From: Chloroflexota bacterium | Lineage (GTDB): Bacteria; Chloroflexota; Anaerolineae; 4572-78; J111 | Assembly (NCBI GenBank): GCA_016860845.1 | Contig: BOKF01000071.1 | Span: 1-41,273 of the forward strand | Length of the DNA stretch: 41,273 bases | Direction: 5' to 3' | Part shown: positions 16,362-23,461 of the stretch, piece by piece | How the letters are laid out: the number at the start of each line of letters is the position of its first letter | How positions within the stretch are numbered: the stretch's first letter is position 1 | The notes under the pieces: model-generated | Database searches by the model: none | Told to the model about the DNA's origin: nothing | The model's input: the letters and a program-made list of their open reading frames with translations, nothing else | Program-made: the position numbers and the translations under genes

Positions 16362-16541
16362 ATGCTTGACAAAATGGCAATGATCAAAGGGCTGCCGGTG
16401 ATTATCGGCCTGGTTTTGGTCATTATCAGCTTCATTGCCCAATTTGTGCCGGCCCTCGCTTTTTTAACCGCCGGGCTGTGGTTATTACACCTGGGGGTGA
16501 TTATCGGCCTGGGCGGGATGTTGTTTTCGGATACGTTGTGA
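16362..16541 (+). CDS. Small membrane protein, 59 residues
   Basis: A short frame beginning MLDKMAMIKG with GGAGGG ten bases before the ATG. Two hydrophobic segments (about residues 11-28 and 33-55, the second with GVIIGLGGMLF) span most of the protein, so it should sit in the cytoplasmic membrane as a hairpin of two helices. Codon use is like that of the neighbouring genes. I do not recognise a family. Confidence 0.65.
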   Translation: MLDKMAMIKGLPVIIGLVLVIISFIAQFVPALAFLTAGLWLLHLGVIIGLGGMLFSDTL

Positions 16542-16614
16542 GGGGAAGAGGTTGAAGAGAGGTGGTAATAGAATCACTGTTGGGCGGCTGGATAGGTAGT
16601 AAATCATAGTAGGT

Positions 16615-17133
16615 ATGCACCTACTTAAGATTGTATCTAAACAACGTTCTAGTTTATTCTTGATAATTTTTGCCGTTTTGCTGGTCTCTGTCATGTCAGT
16701 GATACTTATGCTTATGCAGCCCTATATCCTGTACCTTTTTGCCACTAAAGCATATGTAAATTACGAAATCAATCTCCTGAAATATCCCAATAGCCACTTT
16801 TTAGAGTCAGAAACCAAAGCAACATCTAAAGTGACTATGGCGACTGATTATACTTATCGTACCTCAGACAATATTGATACTGTACGAGAATATATGGAGC
16901 AACAGATACCGGGCTTTGTTCATTTACAAGGGGTTCGCGTTGTAAAAGAGCCTACTTATGTAAATAGTAGCTGTGCTGATGAAACAGTTTTAAAGCTTTT
17001 TTTCCAACTTCTTGATAAAGGTAGTCCCTGTATTGAGATAAGAATTTATCCGGCAGACACTGGTGAAACCTGGATAATAATAAGTGAGCACTGGTTTAGT
17101 GCAGGGGTTGCGAGTTGGTTGAGGTGGTTGTAA
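16615..17133 (+). CDS. Hypothetical membrane-anchored protein
   Basis: A 172-residue protein with one hydrophobic segment at about residues 14-42 (LFLIIFAVLLVSVMSVILML) following a basic N-terminus. A mixed alpha/beta domain of about 125 residues follows, probably outside the membrane. It is AT-rich compared with hflX and the following genes and has only a weak ribosome site (TAGGT), so it may be an acquired gene. No family is recognised. The 230 bases after it (17134-17363) show no gene or repeat that I can name. Confidence 0.5.
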   Translation: MHLLKIVSKQRSSLFLIIFAVLLVSVMSVILMLMQPYILYLFATKAYVNYEINLLKYPNSHFLESETKATSKVTMATDYTYRTSDNIDTVREYMEQQIPGFVHLQGVRVVKEPTYVNSSCADETVLKLFFQLLDKGSPCIEIRIYPADTGETWIIISEHWFSAGVASWLRWL

Positions 17134-17330
17134 ATTCTAATGTAAAAAGTCTCCAGGCAAAAGTTAAGGGGTAAAGAGAGACATGCTGCCTAACCATTCA
17201 CTAGACCGTGCAAGAAGGTGCAGTGAGGTTGGTTGTGCAATCAGCGGTAACTTCAATCCGGTGTAGCCGCCCACCGATGTAATACAGTGTCAAATACCAG
17301 AACCTTATAAATGATCTTGAAAGGTGGTAA

Positions 17331-17594
<264 letters not shown>

Positions 17595-17603
17595 AATAGA
17601 GCG

Positions 17604-17957
17604 ATGAAATTTAAGATAGATGAGAACTTGCCCGTTGAAGTAGCAGAATTATTTCAACAGGCTGGATATGATGCGCTGACAATATACGATCAAAACCTCG
17701 TTGGGAAAGCAGATTTGGATATAGCCTCGATTTGCCAGGTAGAAAAGCGAGCAATAGTTACTTTAGATGTAGGCTTTGCTGATATACGAGAGTATCCGCC
17801 TAAACAATTTGCAGGAATCGTGGTAATGAGACTTAACAGGCAAGATAAGTCTTATGTATTGCAAATAGTAGGTCGTTTGATAAAGGCGTTATCTGGCGAA
17901 GAATTGAATAGGCGATTGTGGATAGTTGATGAGAGACGTATTCGAGTTCGAGAATGA
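17604..17957 (+). CDS. DUF5615 PIN-like toxin candidate, second copy
   Basis: A 117-residue DUF5615 protein starting MKFKIDENLP, with the D-E-N cluster and an acidic TLDVGFADI segment where the first copy has THDRDF. The first aspartate of that motif is replaced by a differently spaced one. It should be the effector of this toxin-antitoxin-like pair, with RNase activity inferred from the PIN-like fold. The gene lies on an AT-rich island and ends before two hairpins that separate it from the convergent surface-protein gene. Confidence 0.8.
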   Translation: MKFKIDENLPVEVAELFQQAGYDALTIYDQNLVGKADLDIASICQVEKRAIVTLDVGFADIREYPPKQFAGIVVMRLNRQDKSYVLQIVGRLIKALSGEELNRRLWIVDERRIRVRE

Positions 17958-18001
17958 GAGAAATAGTAAACAAGGTTTTCATACTCAATATTAGAACTAC
18001 G

Positions 18002-18083
18002 AGATTGCTATTAACGTAAGATAGCAATCTAATAACTTCCAGAAAAACAAAACGAGCCGCGGAGTATTTGCTCCACGGCTCGT
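18002..18083. terminator. Two hairpins between convergent genes
   Basis: AGATTGCTAT and ATAGCAATCT (18003-18030) form a perfect ten-pair stem. ACGAGCCGCGGAG and CTCCACGGCTCGT (18052-18083) form a 13-pair stem with one mismatch, with T-rich flanks on both sides (CGCTTTT on +, TTTTGTTTTT on -). The second fits a bidirectional terminator. Confidence 0.7.
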
Positions 18084-18102
18084 CGCTTTTCCTGAACCAA
18101 AC

Positions 18103-19143
18103 TCAGCCCGTCTGGCCGAGCCGCCACATGACCAGCAGGATGCCACCGCCAATAACAAACAGAAGGGCGGCCATGCCAATCAGTAAAAAGGGCAGCACGG
18201 ACGTTTCTCCCTGGCCTGTCACCGGCAGAACTGAATTGCTCTCAGCAGGAATATCTGCCGCAATGACTTCGGCGGGGGCAACCACGGCCGGAGCTACCGC
18301 CGCCGCCACAGGAACAGGGGTCTGGGTGGGCGCTGCGGCCACCGCCGAACTGGGGATTTGTCCGCCGCCGGTATCGCTGCTGGCCCGTTTGTCCCCCTGG
18401 ATGTAATTGACTATAAATTGGTTACGCCCGGCGCCCTCGCCATTGTAGATGAGTTCGTAAACCCGGCCTACTTCAGCCTGGAAGCTGTAGGTGTAGGCCT
18501 TCTCGCCCTGCCCGGTGGCGCTGCCGCGATATTCGCCGGGGATCAAGACAAAATCTTCAAACGGGCAGTAGGTCGTATCCTGGCCTTTAGCTTTAAGCAA
18601 GAGATCATCTGCGCTGCGGAAGCCCTGCGGACTGTTGTAGTCGAAAGCAAGCTCAACCCCGGAACAATTTTTCAGACGCACCAGGGCGTACTTTTCGGTC
18701 GGGTAGAGGTAGCTCGGCTCGATTTCCGGGTAGGGTAACGGCGCACCCAATTCATTGTCAATCGTGATCGTCGGGCCTGCCACCTCGGTGTAATTGCTGT
18801 CGCTGTGGACCTGGCGAATGATCATCTCGTAAGTCCCATTCTGGTAGGTGCGGGTGTCGAAGCGGGCCAGGTTCCCGTTGATGACCGGGGCGTAGGTCGT
18901 GGCTACCCAGAGCATGTCGCCCTTGTCCGGCTTGAGGAAGATTTCGTACTTCAAGAAATCGGGAAAGGTGATCGCGCCGGTAATAGTAATCAGGCCGGAC
19001 ACCGCCGAGCCATTCGCCGGGGTCGTAATGGTCACATTTTCTCCCTGCGCTTGCGCGCTTGCCGGCGCAGGCTGGCCCAGGCCCAGCAAAAGGATGATGG
19101 CTAACGCCATAAGAATAACATATTGCAGAGGATGACTTTTCAC
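18103..19143 (-). CDS. Surface protein with LPxTG-like sorting signal
   Basis: A 346-residue exported protein. The N-terminal signal peptide (about 1-30) ends near PASAQAQ. The middle is beta-rich, with an Ig-like segment of the type ITTPANGSAVSGLITITGAI. A low-complexity Ala/Pro/Val stretch follows. The C-terminus has LPVTG, a hydrophobic helix of about 22 residues and a short tail with one arginine, the layout of a sortase substrate. Start GTG 19143 follows AGGAGGGGG. No sortase gene is in the window, so anchoring by sortase is inference; simple membrane anchoring is possible. Extracellular function is unknown. Confidence 0.75.
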   Translation of the reverse strand: MKSHPLQYVILMALAIILLLGLGQPAPASAQAQGENVTITTPANGSAVSGLITITGAITFPDFLKYEIFLKPDKGDMLWVATTYAPVINGNLARFDTRTYQNGTYEMIIRQVHSDSNYTEVAGPTITIDNELGAPLPYPEIEPSYLYPTEKYALVRLKNCSGVELAFDYNSPQGFRSADDLLLKAKGQDTTYCPFEDFVLIPGEYRGSATGQGEKAYTYSFQAEVGRVYELIYNGEGAGRNQFIVNYIQGDKRASSDTGGGQIPSSAVAAAPTQTPVPVAAAVAPAVVAPAEVIAADIPAESNSVLPVTGQGETSVLPFLLIGMAALLFVIGGGILLVMWRLGQTG

Positions 19144-19267
19144 GGTGAACCCCCTCCTGTAAGCATAGTTTTAGTAAAATTACATAACAACTTCACATAA
19201 GATTATAGCACAGGTAAAAAATAAACGCAACCACGCCAAGAATTTTGATTGCGTTTCATTTTGGAGC

Positions 19268-19314
19268 AGGTTTAGAAACACGAACTTCACGAAAGTAAGA
19301 AATGCACAAAAATA
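19268..19314 (+). repeat. Dispersed palindromic element, half copy
   Basis: GGTTTAGAAACACGAACTTC and the following CACGAAAGTAAG match the first third of the element at 39818-39948, in the same orientation. The other part is missing; the DUF2344 gene ends directly beside it. Confidence 0.65.
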
Positions 19315-19315
19315 G

Positions 19316-19990
19316 TTACTCTAACTCAAAAATGAGCCGGGTCCTCTCAATTTCGGCCCAATTATCGGCCAACCCCAGCGCCTTGAGCACTGCCTCGGGC
19401 CGCAAATTGCCAAACTGCCCGGCCGTCAGCCGCATGTGGAGACAAGCTTCCCCCTCCCCAACCGACTCAAGTTTTAATTCGTGCAGCCACAGCCGCAGGT
19501 CAATTTCTTCCGTCTGTTTTTTGCGCTGGCGAGTCTGCACAATTTTTTCTGCGTTCAACAGTTCCTCAATCCGCCGCGCCAGCTCCGCAGCCGGCAGGTC
19601 GGTCTCCACCATAACCCGGTATTCGGCCTGGCGCAGCAAATGTTGGAGAGTGGGCGCTTTGAGCGGGATGGATTCGACGGAGTACAGTTCGATGCCTTCC
19701 GGTAAAGCAGGTCGGATGCGCTCTAACGCCTCGGCTGGGTCAACAAACTGGGTGTTAACAATATCCATAATCTCCGCCGAGCTGGTGGTACCCAGGGGCA
19801 GGCTGGAGGCGATCTGGATTTTGGGCCGGGGGTTAAAGCCTTTAGAGTAGGCCAGGGGCATCTGGGCCCGGCGCAAGGCGCGTTCCCAGGCCAGCACCAA
19901 GTCCAGATGACCGATATATTTGATGTGCTTTTTTTTGGCAAAAACCAGGCGCAGCCGGTGGTTAGGGGGGGGCTGGTTAGGGTCAGTCAT
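19316..19990 (-). CDS. DUF2344 radical-SAM-linked protein
   Basis: A 224-residue protein of the TIGR03936/DUF2344 family: RLRLVFAKKKHIKYIGHLDL at the start, then the conserved SKGFNPRPKIQIASSLPLG. The family is usually encoded next to, or fused with, a B12-type radical SAM protein, and some members lie beside ribosomal protein and Rne/Rng genes. Here the radical SAM partner is not adjacent. The start codon overlaps the stop of the Nudix gene by four bases (ATGA), so the two are coupled. The first residues (PNQPPPN) come from CCCTAACC-type tandem DNA. Confidence 0.85.
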   Translation of the reverse strand: MTDPNQPPPNHRLRLVFAKKKHIKYIGHLDLVLAWERALRRAQMPLAYSKGFNPRPKIQIASSLPLGTTSSAEIMDIVNTQFVDPAEALERIRPALPEGIELYSVESIPLKAPTLQHLLRQAEYRVMVETDLPAAELARRIEELLNAEKIVQTRQRKKQTEEIDLRLWLHELKLESVGEGEACLHMRLTAGQFGNLRPEAVLKALGLADNWAEIERTRLIFELE

Positions 19991-20427
19991 GAGCCATTCA
20001 ACAATTCGTGCAATAAAGTGCGGGTCGTATCAGAAATAACCAGATCGGGCCGGTCAAGGTCGGCCAGGGAGAACCAGGCGGCGTCATAAACATCGTCAGC
20101 CGGTTGTAACGGCTGGGCGGGGTCGAGCACCTGGGCCTTTAGGTCTAAAATTACATAATGGAATTGGATCCGGCCAGCCTCATCGTGGACAATGGCATCA
20201 AAGGTGTAAATCACCTCACCGGCTTTGATTTTTAGACCCGTTTCCTCCAGCACCTCCCGTTCGGCGGCAGCCTGGAGCGTTTCACCCAGGTTGACGCTGC
20301 CGCCGGGAATAGCCCACATATCCTTGGCCGGAGGCTGGCCTCTTAAAACCAGTAGCACTTTATCTTGATGAGTCACCACCGCTCCCACCGCAACCCGGGG
20401 CGCGTCGGGGTATATTTTACTGACCAT
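19987..20427 (-). CDS. Nudix hydrolase
   Basis: A 146-residue Nudix protein of the ADP-ribose pyrophosphatase/MutT-like type. The complete Nudix box runs from GGSVNLGET (residue 42 on) to REVLEETGL (residues 57-65), with all metal-binding glutamates. It should cleave a nucleoside diphosphate linked to another group; the substrate is not readable. It starts 15 bases after the DUF5996 gene and is coupled to DUF2344, giving a three-gene minus-strand unit. Confidence 0.88.
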   Translation of the reverse strand: MVSKIYPDAPRVAVGAVVTHQDKVLLVLRGQPPAKDMWAIPGGSVNLGETLQAAAEREVLEETGLKIKAGEVIYTFDAIVHDEAGRIQFHYVILDLKAQVLDPAQPLQPADDVYDAAWFSLADLDRPDLVISDTTRTLLHELLNGS

Positions 20428-20442
20428 AAAAATGAAAATCCA

Positions 20443-21282
20443 TCAGCGCATCAAATTTGAACCGGCCTGATAGGCGGCTTGCAGATAGGCCAACAATTTT
20501 TTCTCCGGCCGGTCGGCTTCCACCAAAGTCTCATACGACAACAGCGCTCCTTTCCAACTTTCTGTGTACCAGACTGCCCCGGCGGGCAAAGGCGCATCGG
20601 TGATACCAGCCGGCCAGGGGTAGGTGGTAGCGTAAAAGTAAGGTTCAGGCATCCCTTCATCCCCCGTCGAGAAGCCAAAGTTCATCTGCTCGTCGGCATT
20701 TTCCTCGTCAGCCGGGTCTACGCCGGGTATTTTGCGGCCTGATAACCAGAGCAGGGCCAGATCGAAGTGATGCGGCCACAACTGCACCGGGCCGGTTTCG
20801 CCGGGCAGCCCGGCTTTGAATTGCTTCAGGACCCGGTCAATATTAACGGCTGCCTGGCAATAATTTTTGGCTGCTGCCGCCTCCAGAACACGGGAAGACT
20901 CGTCGGCAAAGAGACTGCGTTCAATCTCAACCGGGATGCCCATCCGGGCCAGGGCGGCCAGACTCGTGTCACAGAACTCTTTAGCCGACTGGCCCGCCAG
21001 GGGAGTTCGCCAGGAGTCGCCACGGCTGGTGGTAATAATTAACTGCCCCTGCTGCAGATCCAAGACCATCTCAAACGAGGCATCGTCCTCGGCATCAGGG
21101 ATGGGGACGTCAGTCGTGGTTAAGCCCTGCGGGACCACGTGCAGGCTAATATGCCACCAATGTTTCTGGGGAGGGCTTAAGGCCCGCCGGATTTTACCCA
21201 AAACCTTACTGTAAGTTTGCAGAGTATCGCGGGTAGGCTGCCATTCTGCTAAGGCCAATACGGGGAAAATTGAGTGCGACAT
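20443..21282 (-). CDS. DUF5996 family protein
   Basis: A 279-residue protein matching DUF5996: LAEWQPTRDTLQTYSKVLGK near the start, then HWWHISLHVVPQGLTT, a GPVQLWPHHFDLALLWLSGR block near residue 165, and a C-terminal PYFYATTYPWPAG segment. The family is conserved in many bacteria and has no assigned function. The start has a perfect AAAGGAGAAG site. It is the first gene of the minus-strand unit with the Nudix and DUF2344 genes and is divergent from the cytidylate-kinase-like gene. Confidence 0.85.
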   Translation of the reverse strand: MSHSIFPVLALAEWQPTRDTLQTYSKVLGKIRRALSPPQKHWWHISLHVVPQGLTTTDVPIPDAEDDASFEMVLDLQQGQLIITTSRGDSWRTPLAGQSAKEFCDTSLAALARMGIPVEIERSLFADESSRVLEAAAAKNYCQAAVNIDRVLKQFKAGLPGETGPVQLWPHHFDLALLWLSGRKIPGVDPADEENADEQMNFGFSTGDEGMPEPYFYATTYPWPAGITDAPLPAGAVWYTESWKGALLSYETLVEADRPEKKLLAYLQAAYQAGSNLMR

Positions 21283-21373
21283 CGTTGCTTCTCCTTTGGG
21301 TTAATATTACCAATATTTTCCCAATGAAGCAAGAGCTTATTAACCTGAAACTATCTTGAGCAAAATCGGCGCT

Positions 21374-21402
21374 TTTATCTTTAACCTGACTCGTGGTATA
21401 AT
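21374..21402 (+). promoter_or_regulatory. Candidate promoter for the kinase-like gene
   Basis: A perfect TATAAT at 21397-21402 lies 17 bases after TTTATC (weak -35). It sits 72 bases before the start of the cytidylate-kinase-like gene in the divergent region 21283-21473. Confidence 0.45.
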
Positions 21403-21473
21403 CGTTATGACAAGATATTTTGAGGCAGTAATTCCGGGCGGTCTAAAGACGGCTCAAAAAGTGAGGCGGGACG

Positions 21474-22088
21474 ATGAGCGCCATCACAATTTCCCGGCAA
21501 ATGGGCAGCCGGGGGGATGAATTAGCTTGGCAGGTAGCTCAACAGCTTGGCTGGCAGCTTGTCGCGCGCGATTTAATTAACCGGGCGGCCGCGGCGGCCG
21601 GAGTCCCGCATATGGCCCTGGTGGATATTGATGAGTTGGGCCTACTTAATTTACGCGCATCGGCCAAGGAATGGCGTGCTTATCAAGCTCACGTGGAAGG
21701 CATCATCCAGGCCTGGGCTTACAGGGGAGAGGCGGTCATTGTCGGCCGGGGCGGCCAGATGGCGCTGTACGGTTGGCCCGATGTGTTTCACATCCGTGTT
21801 GTCGCCCCCCTGGAAATGCGTATTGCTCATCTGCAACAGAAAGAAAATATTTCGGCTCAATCGGCCCGTGCCCGCCTGGAAGCAAGCGCCAAAACCCGCG
21901 CCCGCTACTTGCGGCGGAGCTACGGCGTTCAGATAGACGATCCAAGCCTGTATCATCTCACCGTCAATACCGGCTTGCTGGGCCTGTCCCAAGCAATCAG
22001 CCTGGTCTTACAGTCAAGCCAGGCTTGGTTTGAAGCAAATTGCGTCAGCCAGAGGGACGGGCCGAGTGCAGGAATTCAGCAAGCATAG
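21474..22088 (+). CDS. Cytidylate kinase-like protein
   Basis: A 204-residue protein of the cytidylate-kinase-like family: the N-terminal ITISRQMGSRGDELAWQVAQ replaces a standard P-loop, as usual in this family, and VIVGRGGQMAL and HIRVVAPLEMRIAHL follow. Members probably phosphorylate a nucleotide or small molecule; the substrate is unproven. It is followed closely by the nuclease-like gene (nine bases) and hpt (39 bases), so the three may form a nucleotide-metabolism unit from the promoter at 21374-21402. Confidence 0.82.
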   Translation: MSAITISRQMGSRGDELAWQVAQQLGWQLVARDLINRAAAAAGVPHMALVDIDELGLLNLRASAKEWRAYQAHVEGIIQAWAYRGEAVIVGRGGQMALYGWPDVFHIRVVAPLEMRIAHLQQKENISAQSARARLEASAKTRARYLRRSYGVQIDDPSLYHLTVNTGLLGLSQAISLVLQSSQAWFEANCVSQRDGPSAGIQQA

Positions 22089-22097
22089 AACGGGCTT

Positions 22098-22475
22098 ATG
22101 GCAGAAACCGGCTCAGCTCGACCCGAAGTGACTTTTTCTCATCCCAGCGAGGCAGAATTTGCCCGTATTCTCGACTTCTACCAAATTGCCTGGGAATATG
22201 AGCCAAAAACCTTTGTGCTGCGGCAGGATGACGCGGGTAACGTTATCGAAGCGTTTAGCCCCGATTTTTATCTGCCGGAGCAAGACCTGTATATTGAGCT
22301 AACAACCATGGAGCAGCGGCTCATCACCAAAAAGCATCGTAAGCTGCGCCGGTTAAAGGAACTTTACCCGGATATCAATATCAAACTGTTGAATCGATCC
22401 GACTTTAAGCGCATGATGATGAAATATGAGTTGGACAATGATGATGAGCTAATCGGGCAGCACGCCACTTTTTAA
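22098..22475 (+). CDS. Small PD-(D/E)XK nuclease-like protein
   Basis: A 125-residue protein with the pattern of a minimal endonuclease fold: a glutamate-bearing first helix (SEAEFARILDFYQIAWEYEP), SPDFYLPEQDLYIELTT (aspartate, then the E-x-T position) and a lysine-rich helix (KKHRKLRRLKELYPDI) ending in a strand IKLL. Metal-binding residues would be D53 and E65 or nearby, but the assignment is by pattern only. Relatives are often found near hpt. The function is unknown; it may be a DNA or RNA processing enzyme. Confidence 0.65.
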   Translation: MAETGSARPEVTFSHPSEAEFARILDFYQIAWEYEPKTFVLRQDDAGNVIEAFSPDFYLPEQDLYIELTTMEQRLITKKHRKLRRLKELYPDINIKLLNRSDFKRMMMKYELDNDDELIGQHATF

Positions 22476-22514
22476 AAGGCCCACCTGCGCCGATTACTGT
22501 ACAGGAGAGATTTT

Positions 22515-23066
22515 GTGGACCGTACTTCTTTTTCAGCAGGGCCGGGAGAGATAGGGCCAGTATTTCTGACCGAGGAACAAATACAACAGCGGGTTGCCCA
22601 ACTGGGCGCTGAAATCAGCCGTGATTATGCCGGCAAAGATTTGGTGGTTATTGGGGTGCTGAGAGGTGTCCTTTTTTTTATGGCCGACTTGTTGCGAGCG
22701 ATTAGCATCCCGGCGGCTTTTGATGTTCTGGCTATCGCCCGTTACGGCCCTACGGAGCAAACCCAGGGGGTAGTGCGCCTGACCAAAGATCTCAACGAAC
22801 CGCTGCGGGGGAGGCACGCCCTTTTGGTTGAGGATATCATTGATACCGGTCTAACGACACATTTCATCATGCGCACGTTGCGCCTGCACGAACCTGCAAG
22901 TCTAAAGGCTTGTGTTTTACTTGATCGCAACCGCCGCCGGATTATTGACGTTGATCTGGCCTACGTTGGTTTTGAGATCCCCGACTACTATCTGGTTGGT
23001 TATGGGCTTGATTTTAGGGAACAGTACCGCAATCTACCTTACCTGGCTAAATTTGAACCGGATTAG
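22515..23066 (+). CDS. hpt: Hypoxanthine phosphoribosyltransferase
   Basis: A 183-residue purine salvage enzyme that makes IMP (and often GMP) from hypoxanthine or guanine and PRPP. The PRPP loop LVEDIIDTGLT (104-114) is intact, with the early VVIGVLRGVLFFMADL block and the C-terminal FEIPDYYLVGYGLDF that binds purine. The start is GTG 22515 after AGGAGAG. It ends the unit with the kinase-like and nuclease-like genes, followed by a strong terminator. The last residues LAKFEPD are normal for the family. Confidence 0.95.
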   Translation: MDRTSFSAGPGEIGPVFLTEEQIQQRVAQLGAEISRDYAGKDLVVIGVLRGVLFFMADLLRAISIPAAFDVLAIARYGPTEQTQGVVRLTKDLNEPLRGRHALLVEDIIDTGLTTHFIMRTLRLHEPASLKACVLLDRNRRRIIDVDLAYVGFEIPDYYLVGYGLDFREQYRNLPYLAKFEPD

Positions 23067-23089
23067 ATCGGTGGAAAAGGTAAATAAAC

Positions 23090-23121
23090 AAAAACCCCGG
23101 CCAATACCGGGGTTTAATTTT
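23090..23121. terminator. Bidirectional rho-independent terminator
   Basis: AAACCCCGG and CCGGGGTTT form a perfect nine-pair stem with a six-base loop. On the + strand it is followed by AATTTTT and ends hpt. On the - strand it is followed by TTTTTGTTTATTT and could end the candidate RNA. Confidence 0.85.
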
Positions 23122-23130
23122 TAAAAAATG

Positions 23131-23388
23131 AAAAGAGCCCCCAGTAACCTTTTTGATTTCTCAAGTGCCTGGTAACTTACTTGCTTTTGAGTTTCCTCAA
23201 AAGAGGCTCTACTTCACTTTCGCGGAGTTATACTGCTTAACTCACTCAATTGCTGGTTTCCCGATCTCTCTTTCCACCAGCTCACGGTTCAGCCTTGTCA
23301 CCAAGTTTTCCCGTTTATTACTACAGAGCTTACTCTTCAGTTACTTTCTTCTTGAGTCCTCTTTCAAATCCCTTGGGACCCTTTTCAA
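23131..23388 (-). ncRNA. Candidate structured non-coding RNA
   Basis: The gene-free stretch between hpt and the GH3 gene is purine-rich on the minus strand and carries many compact hairpins when read that way. Examples are CTTG-GTGA-CAAG near 23305 (GNRA loop), CTTTTGAG-GAAA-CTCAAAAG near 23195 (perfect eight-pair stem, GNRA loop), GCTGGT...ACCAGC near 23265, GAGTTA...TAACTC near 23235 and AGAG-TAA-GCTCT near 23330. GNRA loops appear only in the minus orientation. A sigma70-type promoter lies just upstream (23394-23423) and a T-run terminator downstream. It does not fit RNase P, tmRNA, SRP or 6S motifs that I know. Existence as a transcript is inference. Confidence 0.45.
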
Positions 23389-23393
23389 GTACT

Positions 23394-23423
23394 ATAGTAC
23401 CATAATTACAGTAAGTTTGTCAA
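23394..23423 (-). promoter_or_regulatory. Sigma70-type promoter for the candidate RNA
   Basis: On the minus strand a perfect TTGACA (23423-23418) is followed after 18 bases by TACTAT (23399-23394), with TGG directly before it as an extended -10. Transcription would start near 23388 and run away from the GH3 stop, so it does not serve GH3. Confidence 0.6.
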
Positions 23424-23461
23424 TAGAAAATTGACTGGAAACCTTAAAATTTAACCATTCT

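Noticed and set aside
23131..23388. RNase P RNA, tmRNA, SRP RNA, 6S RNA or group II intron domain V
   Set aside because: The GAGGAAAC segment looked like the RNase P conserved region or domain V, but the next bases form a simple GAAA-loop hairpin and no other conserved block of these RNAs is present.
23153..23434. Plus-strand frame of 93 residues
   Set aside because: Its composition is mostly Ser, Leu and Phe from pyrimidine-rich DNA, there is no ribosome site, and the segment is better explained as the reverse strand of a structured RNA.
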